This document shows positions 21,102 to 34,610 of a stretch of DNA of 64,000 nt, piece after piece. Source of the DNA: Guadua angustifolia. Its lineage: Eukaryota; Streptophyta; Magnoliopsida; Poales; Poaceae. The notes beneath the pieces were generated by a model. It had not been told where the DNA came from. It saw nothing but the letters and a program-made list of their open reading frames with translations, and did not search any database. The first letter of the stretch is position 1, and each line of letters begins with the position of its first letter. Location of the stretch: contig CM070504.1 in assembly GCA_036346375.1 (NCBI GenBank), forward strand, positions 5,577,890 through 5,641,889. The letters are read 5' to 3'. A program made the position numbers and the translations under genes.

Positions 21102-24100
21102 CTAGTAGCAAAGCATGCCTCCGCTAGCCACCCATTGAGCAAAGCGGTCAGAATAGTCGCGAACGTCTGAGTGTTGGCTGCTCGAGCGTGACAGATCGGT
21201 GTCATCCCTTCCCTGTTAACGAGGAGAAAAAAGTTCCAATATTGATGAATATACATGTGAGAAGACACCTGAACATAAGAAAGCAGCACTAGATTAAATC
21301 TGGAAAATATAAAAGTTGGATCGACGGAAATCCAATGTTACAGTAAGTTGAGAGGCATATATATCATAAAACCTCGTTTGCCATGTTGACCAAAATAAGC
21401 TTTTCTTAGCCAAAAGTTAAAAAACAAGCTGACCTCGTCATTGTGCCCTTGTTCACTATATGACGTAGCTGATTCAACACTGACAGTATCCATAGGTGAA
21501 TTGATGAGCGACGACCTGTAAATGAGAGTTTGAAACACCAGTGTCAAGGGGAGATTAAATCTATGAAGTTGACAGATCAAGGGGATGAGAATGTAACGAA
21601 TGCGTCAGGATGTGCAAATTAATCGCAGCATATGTTACCTCTCAAATATTTCCTCGTCACAAGAATTTCCTGAAGATGACAACAAATCAAGATCGAGAAA
21701 ATTTGAAGAATGCAACTCGGGGTAACCTAATCTTTTCAAATAATTCTGCCGCTCATCCGAAATGGAGTGTCTTGCATGCATTGTGCTATAGTTTGTACTG
21801 AACATCAAAACATACAGTTAGCTCATATTACATTCATGGACAAGCTGAAATTTTGCAAAGGCCAATTTCAAAGAAGGATTAACGCACCTGAAGCATGGGT
21901 TAGGTTCACACATGGAGATCTCTGGTGCAGAATCAGAAGGCTCTCGAATGTCATCCAGCTGTTGCATTGGGAGCAATTCAGAGCTTGCATTGTTGTTTTC
22001 TCTGACTTTACAGTCAGATACAGGTGCAGTGTTTTCGCATAGGATATTACCATCTGACAGCGACCTCTTTATGAATGACCTGCTGATATGACATTTGTCA
22101 ATTACTAAACTAGACATGGGAACTGAACAGTTTGAGGAACCAATATAACAAAGTAGAATATACAGAACCACTGATTGAGTCTCGACGGCTTGAGTAAGTG
22201 ATCATTATGAAAGCAATTAATACCAAGGTAAAACTAATCAACATATCATATTCGATCAAAAGATCACCTGCATTTATACTCAGTTGGACCATCAAAGCCT
22301 AAGTTTTCTGTAATGAGTGGAACAGGTAACAAACATCTAATTTTTTGTTGCTCTAAGCTCTCACAGTCCTAGGAGGCTAAGGAATTTGCAGTTCAAAACA
22401 AGTTCTAGTACTCCTTGATTAATACATTCCCTTATTCAGTCAAGACCATTTTCATGAAACAAGCAATACTATTTTCGCAGCTAGAGCAAAATGAAACGGT
22501 GACACCTTTTGCAAGTATTACATGGACTAAGATGTGAGAACAGTGATGAGTTTTACTTTGATATTCCATCTGATTCAAGTTACGTAGAATATCTAAATAA
22601 AAGCTAAGGTTGTACTGAACATTGGAGGCCAGTTTTTCAAGCACAATTTCTTAATGGAAGAGTTGACTTCAGTACCTTCCGTACTCTGCATTTAAAGTTC
22701 CTTGCCTTCCAATGTTGTAATGCTGATCCGAGTCCAATTTCCACAGTGCAGGTTTGCCTAGTTGAGGTTGGAAATGACCCAGGAACCTGTAATTTTTTGA
22801 AGACAGATAAACCTTTTTGTGGTACAAGACCAATATCGACGTTTCCATTAGTTGTCATTTGTACAGAATGATATTTTACAGACATGAAGAAGCTTACACA
22901 TTTATAGCATCCTGCTTCTCAGGATCCATGTAGGCATTATTGTAGTAACGTTGAAGGGTCCGAAGGAACTCCTGGGATTGGGTTGCTGCCTTCCATTGGC
23001 CTCTTTGCTCACAGAAGATCTGTGGCATATGCAAATAATATGGAGAACTTAGACTGATAATTAAAAAAACAGTTTGGACTTTGAATGAATATGCGTTAAT
23101 TTCTACTGACTTTACTGTCTACCAAAAAGATTCAAATCATTTTGAAAGAAACAAATTCAGAATTAGCAACTACAGATATAACAGAGGCATAAATGACAAC
23201 CTACCACGATCAGTCCAAAATGCATGTTATTTAGTCACAAATATTCTGCAAATACTTGTTGATTTACATTTTCTACATAATTCATAAAATACACTTAATA
23301 TGCTTGGGTAGCTATAGATGTCCCCACCCTAATAACAACCTCCATTTCTTCACTTCTTTCCAAATGGCAAAGCTACATGTACAAAATAATTTAGGAGAAG
23401 TTCATTTATCATTGGAGATCTGTGAGAGAAAATGTGTCATGTTTTGGTAGAAGTTGCCTAAGTACGTGCGATCTTGGCTAAAATGACAAGTATTATGGAC
23501 CAGAGGTAGTAACTAGCAATTGTACTTTGACAATAACAAACTTTCTGAATATATTTTCTGGTTACAAGTTGCCTTAATGTGTATTTTTGACTTAAAACAT
23601 GGAGCTACATTGATAGAATAATAGGGAGATGGGGACAAATGTCTCAAATAATAGGAAAAGGGAAAGGAATAAAGGATGATGAAAGGAAAATTTAAGAAAT
23701 AGGGTAAAGAACAAATTAAAACAGTTATACACATCTTTCAGTGTACTCACATCAAGAGTTTCTGTGAGTAACAGGAGGACCATATCAGAGTACTCATAAC
23801 AAGACACTTACCTTGTTGTGAGCAGCAGAACCACCATATTGAATAGCTAACATATCCCCCATCCTTTCATAGAAATCCATCAGATCATTGGCCAAAGGAG
23901 CATACAATTCAATTTTAGGTGCTTCAACGAGCCGCAGCACATGAAGTTGACGCCCTAAAGCAGCTAAGCCATACGCAAATTGTGCAACATTTGTGCGGTC
24001 CAAACAGTCTATGCAGTTTGTCCTGAGGACACCCTTTTGTAGTAAAAGGGGTACCATCTTAGTTGTGCAGAAATCTTGATCCTCGTTACTTTTGATGTCA

Positions 24101-27100
24101 CATGGCTTGGCAACAGCTCCTTGTCCACTGTAAAACATGTAAAAGATGGCCATTAATACAGCTATTGAATTCATAAGAATAAGACCAGATCAGAGCAGCT
24201 AATCCCTCGTCCAAAAATTGACATTTTTTTTACTACGCGTGATCTCCAAGATAAAATTTTGACCAATCCAGATATGCAACAGAATAATATATCATAAAAG
24301 AACATTTTATGACAAATGATATCGGATAGTTTTCCTGTGGCCAATCCATATATTTATAAAGATATATGGTCAGATTTAGAAAAGTTTGTATAAAAATGAC
24401 ATGATTTTTTGGATTGGAGGGAGAAATTTCCTGTGTTTGCTATGTAGAACTTATGAGTTCTTAAGGGAAGGTATTCTTAGAAAACTTCAGAATAGTTCCT
24501 GAGTCTGAAAGTTACCTTGAGGCATCCTCAGGTTTTGATGATGATGATGTCCCACAATGGAGGAAGTCGGTTAGGTCCAACACATCTGATGCTACCTTGT
24601 TCAACAGTGCAAGCACGTCGGTGCCTTTCCTGCAAATAGCATGTCGTACTTAACATTCTAGGTACTTTACAACATAACCAACATGAATGGCAGGGGCAAG
24701 CTTGGCTAGAAGCTTCTCTTTAAATGCCCTGGATTACCTTCGAGAAAGCTTACTCAGATCCATGTGTAAAAACTTCAGTCGTTTGTCATCTGATAACCCC
24801 TTATTTATGTAATGGATAGCCTTTGCAAATTCCGCACGGAGCAAAGATTCACGAGGCTTCTTCTCACGAGTCTGATAAATATACACGTGATACAAAAGGG
24901 ATAGTCAGAATTTCAGATTGATATAAAAGAGCAAAAGGCTATCAAGTTGACAATTAAATTGATATATATATGTAAGTCTGTAGTTATATAAATGGAAATT
25001 AATTCACATCATTCATGTCAAAGTACAAACCATATTTATGTTACACACGCTCACCTTGATTAAGTTTAAGATGATTATCGGGTTACCATATCTAAGTGCA
25101 AGGTTCTCAAAATGAAGGCGAGTCGCCTTGTAGTCCACATCCTGTTTTACTGCATGTAGAAGGGTGGTTGGGGCATCAAAGACAGTTTACAGATTGACAA
25201 ATTCATGAAAGACTAACAGTCCAGAACTTACATATGATATCTGGCCTAATATTTAGTCTTGAAGTTTCCTGAAACCAGACAAGAGGTATCGATCCTCTGT
25301 GTTGTACAACAGAAGCTATCTGACGTGGGGTTTCATTAGGTGCGTCTTCAAAAACAATCTGTTCAGTCTCAACATCATTGGCAACCCTACCCTTTTCATT
25401 AACGCCTCGTTTCAAGAATCTATATTTCAAAATGATAAAAGAAATAGATGCTGCCAGATCAGTATAAGATTCACTTTTAATCCAAATTAGGCTGTTAAAC
25501 CTAAGGGCTTGTGATACAAACCTGGTTCCAGCAAAATGACGCGAGCGCCTAGCTATAAGTGTCAACCAGAAATCTTTCCCAGATACGGACAGCTTCGACT
25601 AAATGCACCAAAATATGTCTATTAGTTTGTCTTCATATAGTACTTGAATGGATGAAACACACTACTAGCATTAAAAAAAAAAGTAAACCGAATAGCAACA
25701 AGTTCTTAGTTCTTATCAGTGATTTACAATCATGTTGGCCAAAGAAGTTAGCGAAACGTACACAAAGATCTTAATTACCTGTGGATGTGATTAGTCTCGC
25801 CTAAAAAAATTACATTAAAAATGTCAATTATACACAGTGTAATTCACAGGATTTGCACTAGGATCAAGGGACGGTGCTCAATGCTTACTAGCTAACAAAC
25901 ATTTTAAATAGGTATAAATAGCAATGCAGTTTCATATCTAAATTATAAGCATTACGATGTTAAGACTGTACAATATTACCATGTACCAGCAACACACTAA
26001 CGATGGATACAAAAATAACTGAACAAGCATTAACAGTCTGCTGAGACTTACAAGGAAATGTTTCAACTCGGAAAGTCTCAAGCGGCTCAAACTGAAAAAT
26101 GCCAGCAGGTTATACAAAGCCATGCCATTGCAAACCCTTTATTTCAAGATTTCACTACGTATCAGGTCGTGAAACGCAGAGTAAAACACATATGTTAGCT
26201 GGATGGCATTGAGTTAGAACCACTGCAGCCCTGCTTGTGGTTTTCAATGATGAATAGATGATACTGGTGATATGCATAAACTCATTGATCAGAAATGACA
26301 AGGAGGAATCAAATAAAAATGCTGTGCCAAAAGGCTTGGTACGTTGCAAAAGAATATACCTGTTTAAAAAATCCATGGATTAAGGCAACTGTCCAATTGG
26401 TATTCTTGAGATGGTTCCGAATTGCTCGTGTCAAAAACTCATTCCATACAAACATTGTTTCATAAACAACCTGCCCATTATTCTTGTCGGTTATGTTCTT
26501 CTGAAGGCTGCGCATGATGTTGTAAGAGTAGCTAAAGAAGAAGTCCTTCGACAGATCGACCGAGCAAAGCAACCTTTTATACCTACAAAAATGAGGGATA
26601 AAAACATAAATATCTGTGGATAATGAAAACGAGAAAAATACTTGCATGAATAAATTTGTAGTAGATTACACCGTTAATAAGTAGAATAAAAATGAAGCAA
26701 AGAAATCTGAAACATGTCTATATACCTCTGACCATATGAACACCATACACTAAGTTCAGAGCTGCAAGAATTGCCATGATGGACTGACCATATCAGTTGG
26801 ATGCATATTGTTGTCAACAAGCAAATTTTGTACTTATAGGCAAAGTGACGTTAAATGCATACACAAAACAAAAGTTACTATCTCACTGTACAATTGGACC
26901 AAATGGAATTGCCCATGTTCAACTACAAACGTGAATACATGAAGAATTTATCTGAAATTATGATAACTATCATAAAACAGTGCAAATAATGAAAATAATA
27001 TACATCATTGCCAATAATGCACAATCTCACTCTCATCAAAATGTAACAACACAATTAACTGAAATAGTCGGAAAAGAAAGGGGACTATAACAAGATAAAT

Positions 27101-28481
27101 GAATAACGAAACTATAATATGTCCAAATACAAAAGAAAGCAAGCTAGCAATTTTGACATCGCTAAGAACCAGCGATGGAATTACAACAGATAATACACAA
27201 TATTTACATGCTGAAAAAACAAAAGACCTGTTCTCATCCCTAGAATAAGCCACGCTGGGCCACACTATAGGGCTTGGAATTGCGATCATTTCACTCTTGC
27301 CAATAGAATAAATATCATGGCCGCATATTGTGCCAACTTTCCTTCTCCTGGTTATTAGAACCATGTAATAGGGACCAAGAAACTTTATAAAACCTGAGGA
27401 AGCAAAGATGAAGCAAATGTTATAATTTGAACTGCTACAAGGTTGTAATTTATACACTCTGGGAATCTCAGTTCAGTTCATGTTGAATTACCAACTATTC
27501 CATAGCATTTTGTGACAAATTTCAGCCCACCAGTCACCCTATTCCCCTCATGAATCCGCCAAAGCAGTTCTTTGCATTCATTCAGTGTATAATTAGCAGG
27601 ATCTTCCTCGATGCCCAGCTCAGTAGACTCCAACCGGTCAATCTTTAGCACCCTCCAGAGAATCCTGCTCTTGTCTCTCCCAATAAGATAAAATTTCTAC
27701 ACCAAAAAAGCATGCGCATATTAACGAAAATGTAACAACAAAATGTAAAAGAAACTTTGACATCAAATATCATTTTCAGTAAATCAGAAACAGTGCAAAA
27801 GGATCAACAATTAAACAGAATCTATTATCTATTGTACCAACCAATAGTGAAATATTAAATTCTGTGCTATAAAGCTAATTATCTTCCAATTTTGAGAATC
27901 ATTATGCATGTACATAACGTCAGCCGAAAGCCTGGAACCTTGTATTTTGGTATTAGCATGACAGTAGCAAAGCAGAAGACAATTGCACATTAGATAGAAG
28001 CCAAACAACACAACTGTACAGCACCATTAAACACGATCATCCAGGAAATATTTTATCTTCCTGAAACAACTGCAGGGAAATAGAGTAGCAAAAAGGAATA
28101 ACCCTTCTTTTTTTTTACTCTCTTCCCTTCCCTGCAAAAGAAACAAAAAGAAGAATCTTTCCTCACCTTTTTGCGGTCTATTACCCTTTCCTATAAACAA
28201 AATTCAACCGAATCAATCATAAAAGAGATCCCTCACACAGCGCAAGCACTAATCACTCAAGAATCCAATTAATCACAAACAAACAAACACACACACACAT
28301 TGCAAGAAAGTCAAACACAGGTGGTTTACTGACAGATCTCCATGTTTAAGGAACCTACAATCAGGTTCAAACCAGGCCAAATGAAGCGACTTAGCAAGCA
28401 AAATTGGCAAAAGATGCCTACCGATCTGGTCTCGTAGAGCCGAAACTTCTGAAGGAACTTGCCACCCGTTATAGCTTCCAT
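21102..28481 (-). CDS. SAC-domain phosphoinositide phosphatase (plant SAC1-5 type)
   Basis: It removes phosphate from phosphoinositides; plant members of this subgroup act on PI(3,5)P2-type lipids of endomembranes and the vacuole. Sixteen exons, from the start: 28422-28481, 27492-27696, 27228-27393, 26360-26582, 25522-25598, 25232-25419, 25055-25149, 24738-24871, 24516-24629, 23812-24127, 22898-23019, 22676-22786, 21888-22079, 21639-21785, 21434-21515, 21102-21212. Joined they give 2343 nt, 780 codons plus TAG, with no stop. The SAC domain includes KFYLIGRDKSRILWRVLKID, TICGHDIYSIGKSEM, LTLIARRSRHFAGTR and the catalytic loop RTNCIDCLDRTN with C459-X5-R465-T466. After it come QRGQWKAATQSQEFLRTLQR and the plant-specific tail ending SDRFAQWVASGGMLCY. 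Exact substrate is not shown by sequence. It is intact; one intron carries a MITE. Confidence 0.93.
24203..24422. mobile_element. Stowaway-like MITE in an intron of the SAC gene
   Basis: The ends are TCCCTCGTCCAAAAATTG and, inverted, TCCCTCCAATCCAAAAAA. Stowaway elements of grasses begin CTCCCTCCGTCCC-like. AT-rich, non-coding, between exons 9 and 10. The TA target duplication is not clear. Confidence 0.6.
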
Positions 28482-29110
28482 CGGATCAGATCAACAAACA
28501 AACACAAGAGCGCCGCGAATCCAAACCGATAAATTCAGGAAAACCAAACCCTCAGTGCAACTCAGCTCCTGGTCGGCTGCTTCAAGTAGAGCATCTTGCT
28601 CGCGCACACAAATGCTCCAGGGAAAGAATCCAACCAAAGCTCCCACCTTTCGGGTTAAGAACGGACCAGCGACCCCCAAGACGGCAACGAACGGATCGAA
28701 ATCGATCCAATCACACCCCAACACCGAGAAACCTCCAGAAAGGCCGCACCTTTGGATCTTCACAAGGTTCAGGACCCCGAAAATGGGAAGAAATCGACGC
28801 AAAATCAGCAGCTTGGCAGCAAGAAAACGAGATTCCGGGAGCAGTGAAAGAGGACAATTTCACGCAAACAACGCGAGCTTTGGCCGCCCCCGCGGGAGAG
28901 ATGGATCACAATAGGAGCAGACTAAATTTCTGGGGTGAAATAGGATGGATTTTTCTGAGGGAACGCGAGGGAAGGGAGGGGGGAGCCGAGAGCCACAGGA
29001 AGCTGGCGACGACGCCGTCGTCCACAAAAACACCACGCAAGAGAAAAGAGGCGAGAGCAAGACACGGCGCAAATACGAGTAATCATTGCAGCGAAACAGT
29101 ATCTTCTTAG
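28482..29110 (-). promoter_or_regulatory. 5' leader and promoter region of the SAC gene
   Basis: The region upstream of the SAC start on the minus strand is GC-rich with CT-rich blocks, and turns AT-rich after about 29110. It presumably includes the 5' UTR and core promoter. No specific element is certain. Confidence 0.4.
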
Positions 29111-31768
29111 TTGGCTTTATACTTGAAAAAAAAAGAAGTAGAGACGAAATTTGGTTTTGTTTTGCCCAAGAGGAAACCGGTGAATGACCTCTTCTGGATT
29201 TTGGAATACGACGAAGTAACAGTGAAGCATAGTCAATATGTCAACTTTTTAACATACTGTATAATCTCTGGTAAATTTTAGTACCCCTAAAGATAAAGAT
29301 GATAAAAGTCTTATCAATATAGTATTAGCTGCAATGAAGGGCAATTTAGAAAAAAACATTATAGTAGGTTTTCGCTGTGTGTTTTTCTAAATTCCTATTC
29401 AAGCAAGCAGATGTGATTCATTAAGGAGAAATTAAAAAAAAAAATCTGAAACAACTGTCTCAAAGAAAATTCTGAAGCAAAAAACCTTAGGCATTTGTTT
29501 TTTACCACGAATGTCAATGAGCGAATGCTTAGCCTGAATGTCAACTACCGGGGCCAAAGGAACGGTTAGGTCCTAGAGCAAACATCCCATATGGAATTCT
29601 TAATGCAATAATCAAAGAGTCATGGAGAGCAAGCACCCAAGCACGGTGCGATTTTCTGACAGGTAGGGAGGAAAAAAGAGTAAGAATTTAAGGCCGCTCC
29701 AGCTTATTTTCCTATGAAAGTTGCATCACTAAGGTAAGAGAGAGACACGATGTACACATATTTTTTTTTTTTGAAAATTGATAATTTGCTTTCATTTACT
29801 TGTACTATTCATAATTTGTCTTATAATATATTGCTTACGTGTGGGGTCACATGTTAGTGAGACATACAGAGAAAAATCATCAATTGCATCAACTATAATA
29901 AAGCAAAAACTTTTTAGGTACAAACGGACGCACACAATTCACATATACCACACTCTCATACACGTACATGTAACATGCGCATCCTCTACACACACTAAAT
30001 AAAATAATTAGAGGCTTTATGTCTTTCGGAGCACAGAACACGTTGTCTCGCTGAACGCGCACACATGTGTGTACCCGTTTTTAATTAGTGAGCAAACATA
30101 GATGGGAGGGGTTGCACCATGGTAACGCTACCAACTGAGTTGCACTCAATTCTCTAGGATGTACACATAATCAACTGGCCAAATTACCATGGAACTGTAC
30201 TGTATGATTTTTCTTAGTTAAAGTATATACTGTATTTCACTGGGAATAGTGAATATTTCATCACTAGGAAGAGTGATAGTATTATGTAAGTTTTCATTGT
30301 CAGTACAATTTACAATCGATCATCCGACTACTTAAATTAGAAATGAAGTCTTGTTTCCTTTAGATGTGTGGAGATCGATACCATCACTGGTCTATTCCTC
30401 TCCAGGACCACTGAAAATCATTTAATCAGTCAGCTTCAACATTGCATGTCCGTTCAAGAAACACAATGAAATTGCTAAATAACACATGAGTGTTTATTTA
30501 TGGGCACTTAATTTTTTCCTATAGATATTGGTGTTTTTTTTTCATGAGCACTCAATTTTTTCTCTCTATTAGATATTGTTTTGTGATCTATGTTGTGCTT
30601 TATCATTTTGACTTTGTGATCTACGTTTTTATTTTTTTGTATTCCTTATAGCTTGTTTTGTTCTTCTTTTTTTACAAATTGTTATATTATTTTTTACATA
30701 ACTTAATTTATGTAAAACTAGTATATAATTGATTAAAAAAAGGCCATGCAAAAATTATCACATCATTTTTACATAATTTAATTTGTATAAAACTAAAATA
30801 TAATTGATGTAAAAAGGTAGTGCTAAAAAGAATAATGTTCATCATCTAATACCTAGAAAATTGATTACTCCTTGATAAAATAGTACTTAAACAGGAGGAT
30901 AGAAGACAAGCTGATTTTATCAATTGGATCTAGATCTAAAAGCTTAAAATTTGAGTGCTATTTAGTGAGATGACACTAGCATTTTCCTGGACTCCCTAGA
31001 AAACAAACATCTAGAATAGTCTACCAAATTAATTAGGGGACCACTGTTCATGCAAAGCTTTCGATCTGGATCAAAATATTATCCATTCAGTGGAGGACCC
31101 ATGATAAGCAGACCTTCAGCATAGTACTTATCGCATATTATAACATCAACATCGCTGTGTATGATCTAAGCCAACCTTTTTACGTGGTTAATTACTTTTA
31201 ACCTCCTCTCCGTTGGATTCTAGACAGGTGTTGCATGCAGAACATCCTGCACACATCGGAGGCACGAGCTGCTAATCTCGTGCATGCGTTTCTGAGAGCC
31301 TTTTTGACGCCTCTTCTGCTCCTCCTCTTTTCTTCCATTGAATTGAATCTACAGTATCTTTGACCTCCTTTTTGGGCAGTTTGTAGCATCTGTGACTGTG
31401 AGAGCACTCAGCACTGTGGAGTAAGAGACCTTGGGGGTTAGGTGTACGACTGTCCTTTTTCCACATGGATTTCGAGGGGAATAAGTGGCCATGAGCATGG
31501 CCATGTAGCAGATTGGTTACTGATAGCAGCAGCTAGAAAGGCATCCATGCCAAACACAAACGGCACCCTCCTTTATGACCCTTTTGGTAGGCAGCTCTGG
31601 TAATAACAAGTCCACAATTATACTAGATTACTAGTAGTATATTTTTCTTTTGTAATTTTAATTAATGTCCCTTCTTCTCTTTGAGACTTGGTAATTGCAG
31701 TATTCTTGATAAGTATCATATAGTGTTTGTACATTCTACTAATGTTAGTGTTTGTCTAAAATTTGCAA
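29111..31768. other. Intergenic, no recognisable gene
   Basis: AT-rich with several poly-T runs. A fragment at about 30113-30165 (GGGGTTGCACCATGGTAACG...ACCAACTGAGTTGCAC) resembles the end of the hairpin MITE family. A short block at 31195-31500 has open frames on the minus strand without known motifs. Confidence 0.45.
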
Positions 31769-32077
31769 GGGAATATATCCTGTGCAAATAAAGTTACAGT
31801 GAAATAGCAGTGCATAGCTTCAAAAAAGTTTCAAAAATTCTGAAAAAATCATAGATGTACATCTCATTTTCAATACATATAAAATTTCATGATCAAATTC
31901 GTCCTTTGTTTTTTTTTGTAACTTATAGCACAGGACGAATTTGATCATGAAATTTTATATGTAGATGGGGTAAGCTGAGATGTACATCCATGATTTTTTT
32001 CAGAATTTTTTGAAACTTTTTGTAGTTGGGTTGCACCGTGGTTTCATCAGAACTTTATTTGTACAGGATATGTTCCC
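31769..32077. mobile_element. Long-hairpin MITE, copy 3, with perfect 9-bp target duplication
   Basis: It starts GGGAATATATCCTGTGCAA and ends in the inverse of GGGAACATATCCTGTAC. It is flanked by AATTTGCAA on both sides (31760-31768 and 32078-32086). A 9-bp duplication points to Mutator-type transposition. Same internal TGTACATCTCA and CATGATCAAATTCGTCC blocks as the other two copies. Confidence 0.92.
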
Positions 32078-32649
32078 AATTTGCAAATATACTAGGATAC
32101 ACAAACAAAGATTGGTATGTGTGTGCACTGTAGCTTTGGCTTTACCAAACTAAACAATATAGTAGATGTATTGTACTGAAGAAAACAGTCCAGTATTTAT
32201 CTAGGGAACAAGCCATGCATCTGAGATCTGATATGAATTGAGACCCAGTACAGCCTAATCAGTTGTACGTAGACTGTTAGATCAAAAATCAATAGTTCAG
32301 ATCTTTCAAAATACAATTCAAAACATTGTACTGATTTTTCACTTTAGTAAAACACTACCGCAACATTCTACTAGATGATTCAAATCATTCGTTCGCTCGG
32401 TATGACCAACCTATCCAATCTGACATACTACTTCATCAGCTTAGTTTGGAGCTACTTAATTTGATGTCTGGTAATTAGTAATTACAGCCTGAAGGTCGAA
32501 AAGACTAGATTGCAGAGCTGATACTGTAATTCTACTTCTAGTAATAAATGCATAAAGCAGTTGCTTGTCGAGCTGCATGACTCTTGCTGGTCGTAACACT
32601 GCAATACTGTATTTATCCGAAGATATAGTAGATAAGTCAAGGTGTACTA

Positions 32650-32912
32650 CTCCATCCGATCACAAATAACTTGTTTTAAACATCAATACGGTCTCTAAAA
32701 TATAATTTTGTCCACTAATTTCTATTATAATACATTGATAAAATCTAATAAAATTATAAGATTAGGAAAGTCCTCTTTGTGACAAATCTATACATTTGAT
32801 TTTTATGATTTTTATGTATCCATTTTAAATATTTAATAAGATATGGATAGTCAAAGTTTTAAAAGTTTGACTACACTTTTATCTAAAGCGATAACTATGT
32901 GATCAGAGGGAG
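32650..32912. mobile_element. Stowaway-like MITE
   Basis: The left end is CTCCATCCGATCACAAATAA and the right end is the inverse of CTCCCTCTGATCACATAG, with AT-rich foldable sequence between. This fits the Stowaway CTCC(C)TCCG terminus. A clean TA duplication is not visible on the right. Confidence 0.65.
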
Positions 32913-33115
32913 AGGGACTTCTAGTTAAAGGGGTGGTTTAGCTAATCAATCACGAATTCACGGTGTTGGCAATAAGCGTAAACAACTATTTCAGCCTGGA
33001 TACGTTGAAATGGTGCCCTCAAAGTCTTGAGCTTGATTTTTTGATCATGCGTGAGTTCCATGTGGTGGTCCAACCTGACGAGAAAGGTGCTGATTTAGAT
33101 GGCTAACAGAGCTAT

Positions 33116-33247
33116 TAGCCTTGAGCCTTCAAAGCGGGAACTGTTTATGTATCTAGCTTCCGTGCTGCTGTTTTTTTAATGTAGCCTTGAGCCTTCAAAG
33201 CGGGAACTGTTTATGTATCTAGCTTCCGTGCTGCTGTTTTTTTAATG
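33116..33247. repeat. Exact 66-bp tandem duplication
   Basis: Unit 33116-33181 is repeated at 33182-33247 with no difference seen. Each starts TAGCCTTGAGCCTTC and ends TTTTTTTAATG. The next bases (TAGCTCCCGTGCT) resemble a further partial unit. Confidence 0.93.
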
Positions 33248-33521
33248 TAGCTCCCGTGCTCATGTACATGCAGATATAGTTCCCATGCAACCCCTGCCGC
33301 GCCATGTGTTGGTGGAAGGAAGGTGGCAACGCGGCTGGAGCGAGGAGCACGGCTAGTCGGCGTGGGAGGCCGCCTGCCGCCGCAGGAAACCGCAGAACCT
33401 TCTCCTGCGCGACAGGGGAGGGTGCAGGCCGGCTTCGCGCAGCGCTGGTTTCCCAAGGCCCAGAGTCTAAGAGCAGTCACAATCCTCCACCTTAGCTGAT
33501 GTCCATAGAATTAATTACACC

Positions 33522-34602
33522 CAGTGGCGGAGCCAGAAATTTCTAAAGGAGGGGGCCTAAGAATATTGAATCTCTACTAATGATTGATATTTAAAGTTTA
33601 ACATATATATATATAGTACATACAATATGTAACATTTGGAACTTGCAAAGATTTAGAGAACGTACCACTTATTATTTCACAAGAGGCGATAGTTAATTTT
33701 TGCGAGTCCTTATGTTCTGAAAATGCTGTAAAATATCTCTTCATCTAAAAATCAAAATTATAGACATTAAATCGATGTAGCTTGATGCCCTGATCATTGA
33801 TAATTAATAGATTACCAAATACCTATTATAGATTAGTACAACAGAAAACATATAATAATTAATAATACCTTGTCGTGTGGCGGCGCAGACGAAAGAAAGA
33901 CAAAGTGCAAGCAGGTGTCTCCGACAAATCACCGCCTGATGCTTATTGTTAGCACTTAGCATACAGTACTCCACTGCCTTGAGGATTAGACGAATAGTAC
34001 TGTATCAAAGATAAAAAAATGTCCAGGAAAATTGGATGTCCTAACAATTCTGTAGACCAATCACATGATTTAAACAACTCGTCGCCGGTAACTAAACTAA
34101 TAATTAATCAATCAATAATTAGCAAAAGGCACGAACTGTTCATGAATATATCACATATACATATGCCTGCAATGAACATGGAGAAAACTAGATAACATCT
34201 CAAGGGAGTAGGGACAAAGGTTCAGCGCACCGCACACGTCGTTGTAATTTGTAAACCGACCTGATCGATCTCCATTGTTTCTGCTGGAATAATCTAGTCG
34301 TCGTTGTCCTGAAAGAATCGAAGAACAACAAACTGAATAATCTAGTCGTGCAGCATGAAGAACGAACAGAAGAAGGCGAGACTTGGTTTGGTCTTTGACT
34401 CGGTGTTTCATTCACAGCATGCGAGAAGGCGAGAAGACGGTGTTTCATTCGCGCAGCATGGAGTTTTATTGTGTTTTTTCCTCTAATTAATCACGCAATG
34501 ACTTGTTGCAGTACATAGTTTAACTATATATACATACTACACTTCATGGCCGACAGGGGGGGCCCCAGGCCCCATCATGCCCCCCCTGTGGCTCCGCCAT
34601 TG
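33522..34602. mobile_element. hAT-type non-autonomous element, 1.08 kb
   Basis: The ends are CAGTGGCGGAGCC and the inverse CAATGGCGGAGCC. Flanks are ATTACACC (33514-33521) and ATTACGCC (34603-34610), an 8-bp duplication with one mismatch, as expected for hAT. Just inside each end are G/C runs (GGAGGGGGCC; GGGGGGGCCCC). No transposase was found. Open frames at 34150-34450 on the minus strand show no motif. Confidence 0.75.
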
Positions 34603-34610
34603 ATTACGCC

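Noticed and set aside
26040..26104. Exon-like segment on the minus strand within the SAC gene (FEPLRLSELKHF)
   Set aside because: Exon 26360-26582 joins directly to 25522-25598 in the conserved order (FFKQ then SKLSVSGKDFW). Including this segment would break the family alignment.
30113..30165. Possible fourth copy of the hairpin MITE
   Set aside because: Only one partial end is similar; no second arm or boundaries could be found, so it is at most a fragment.
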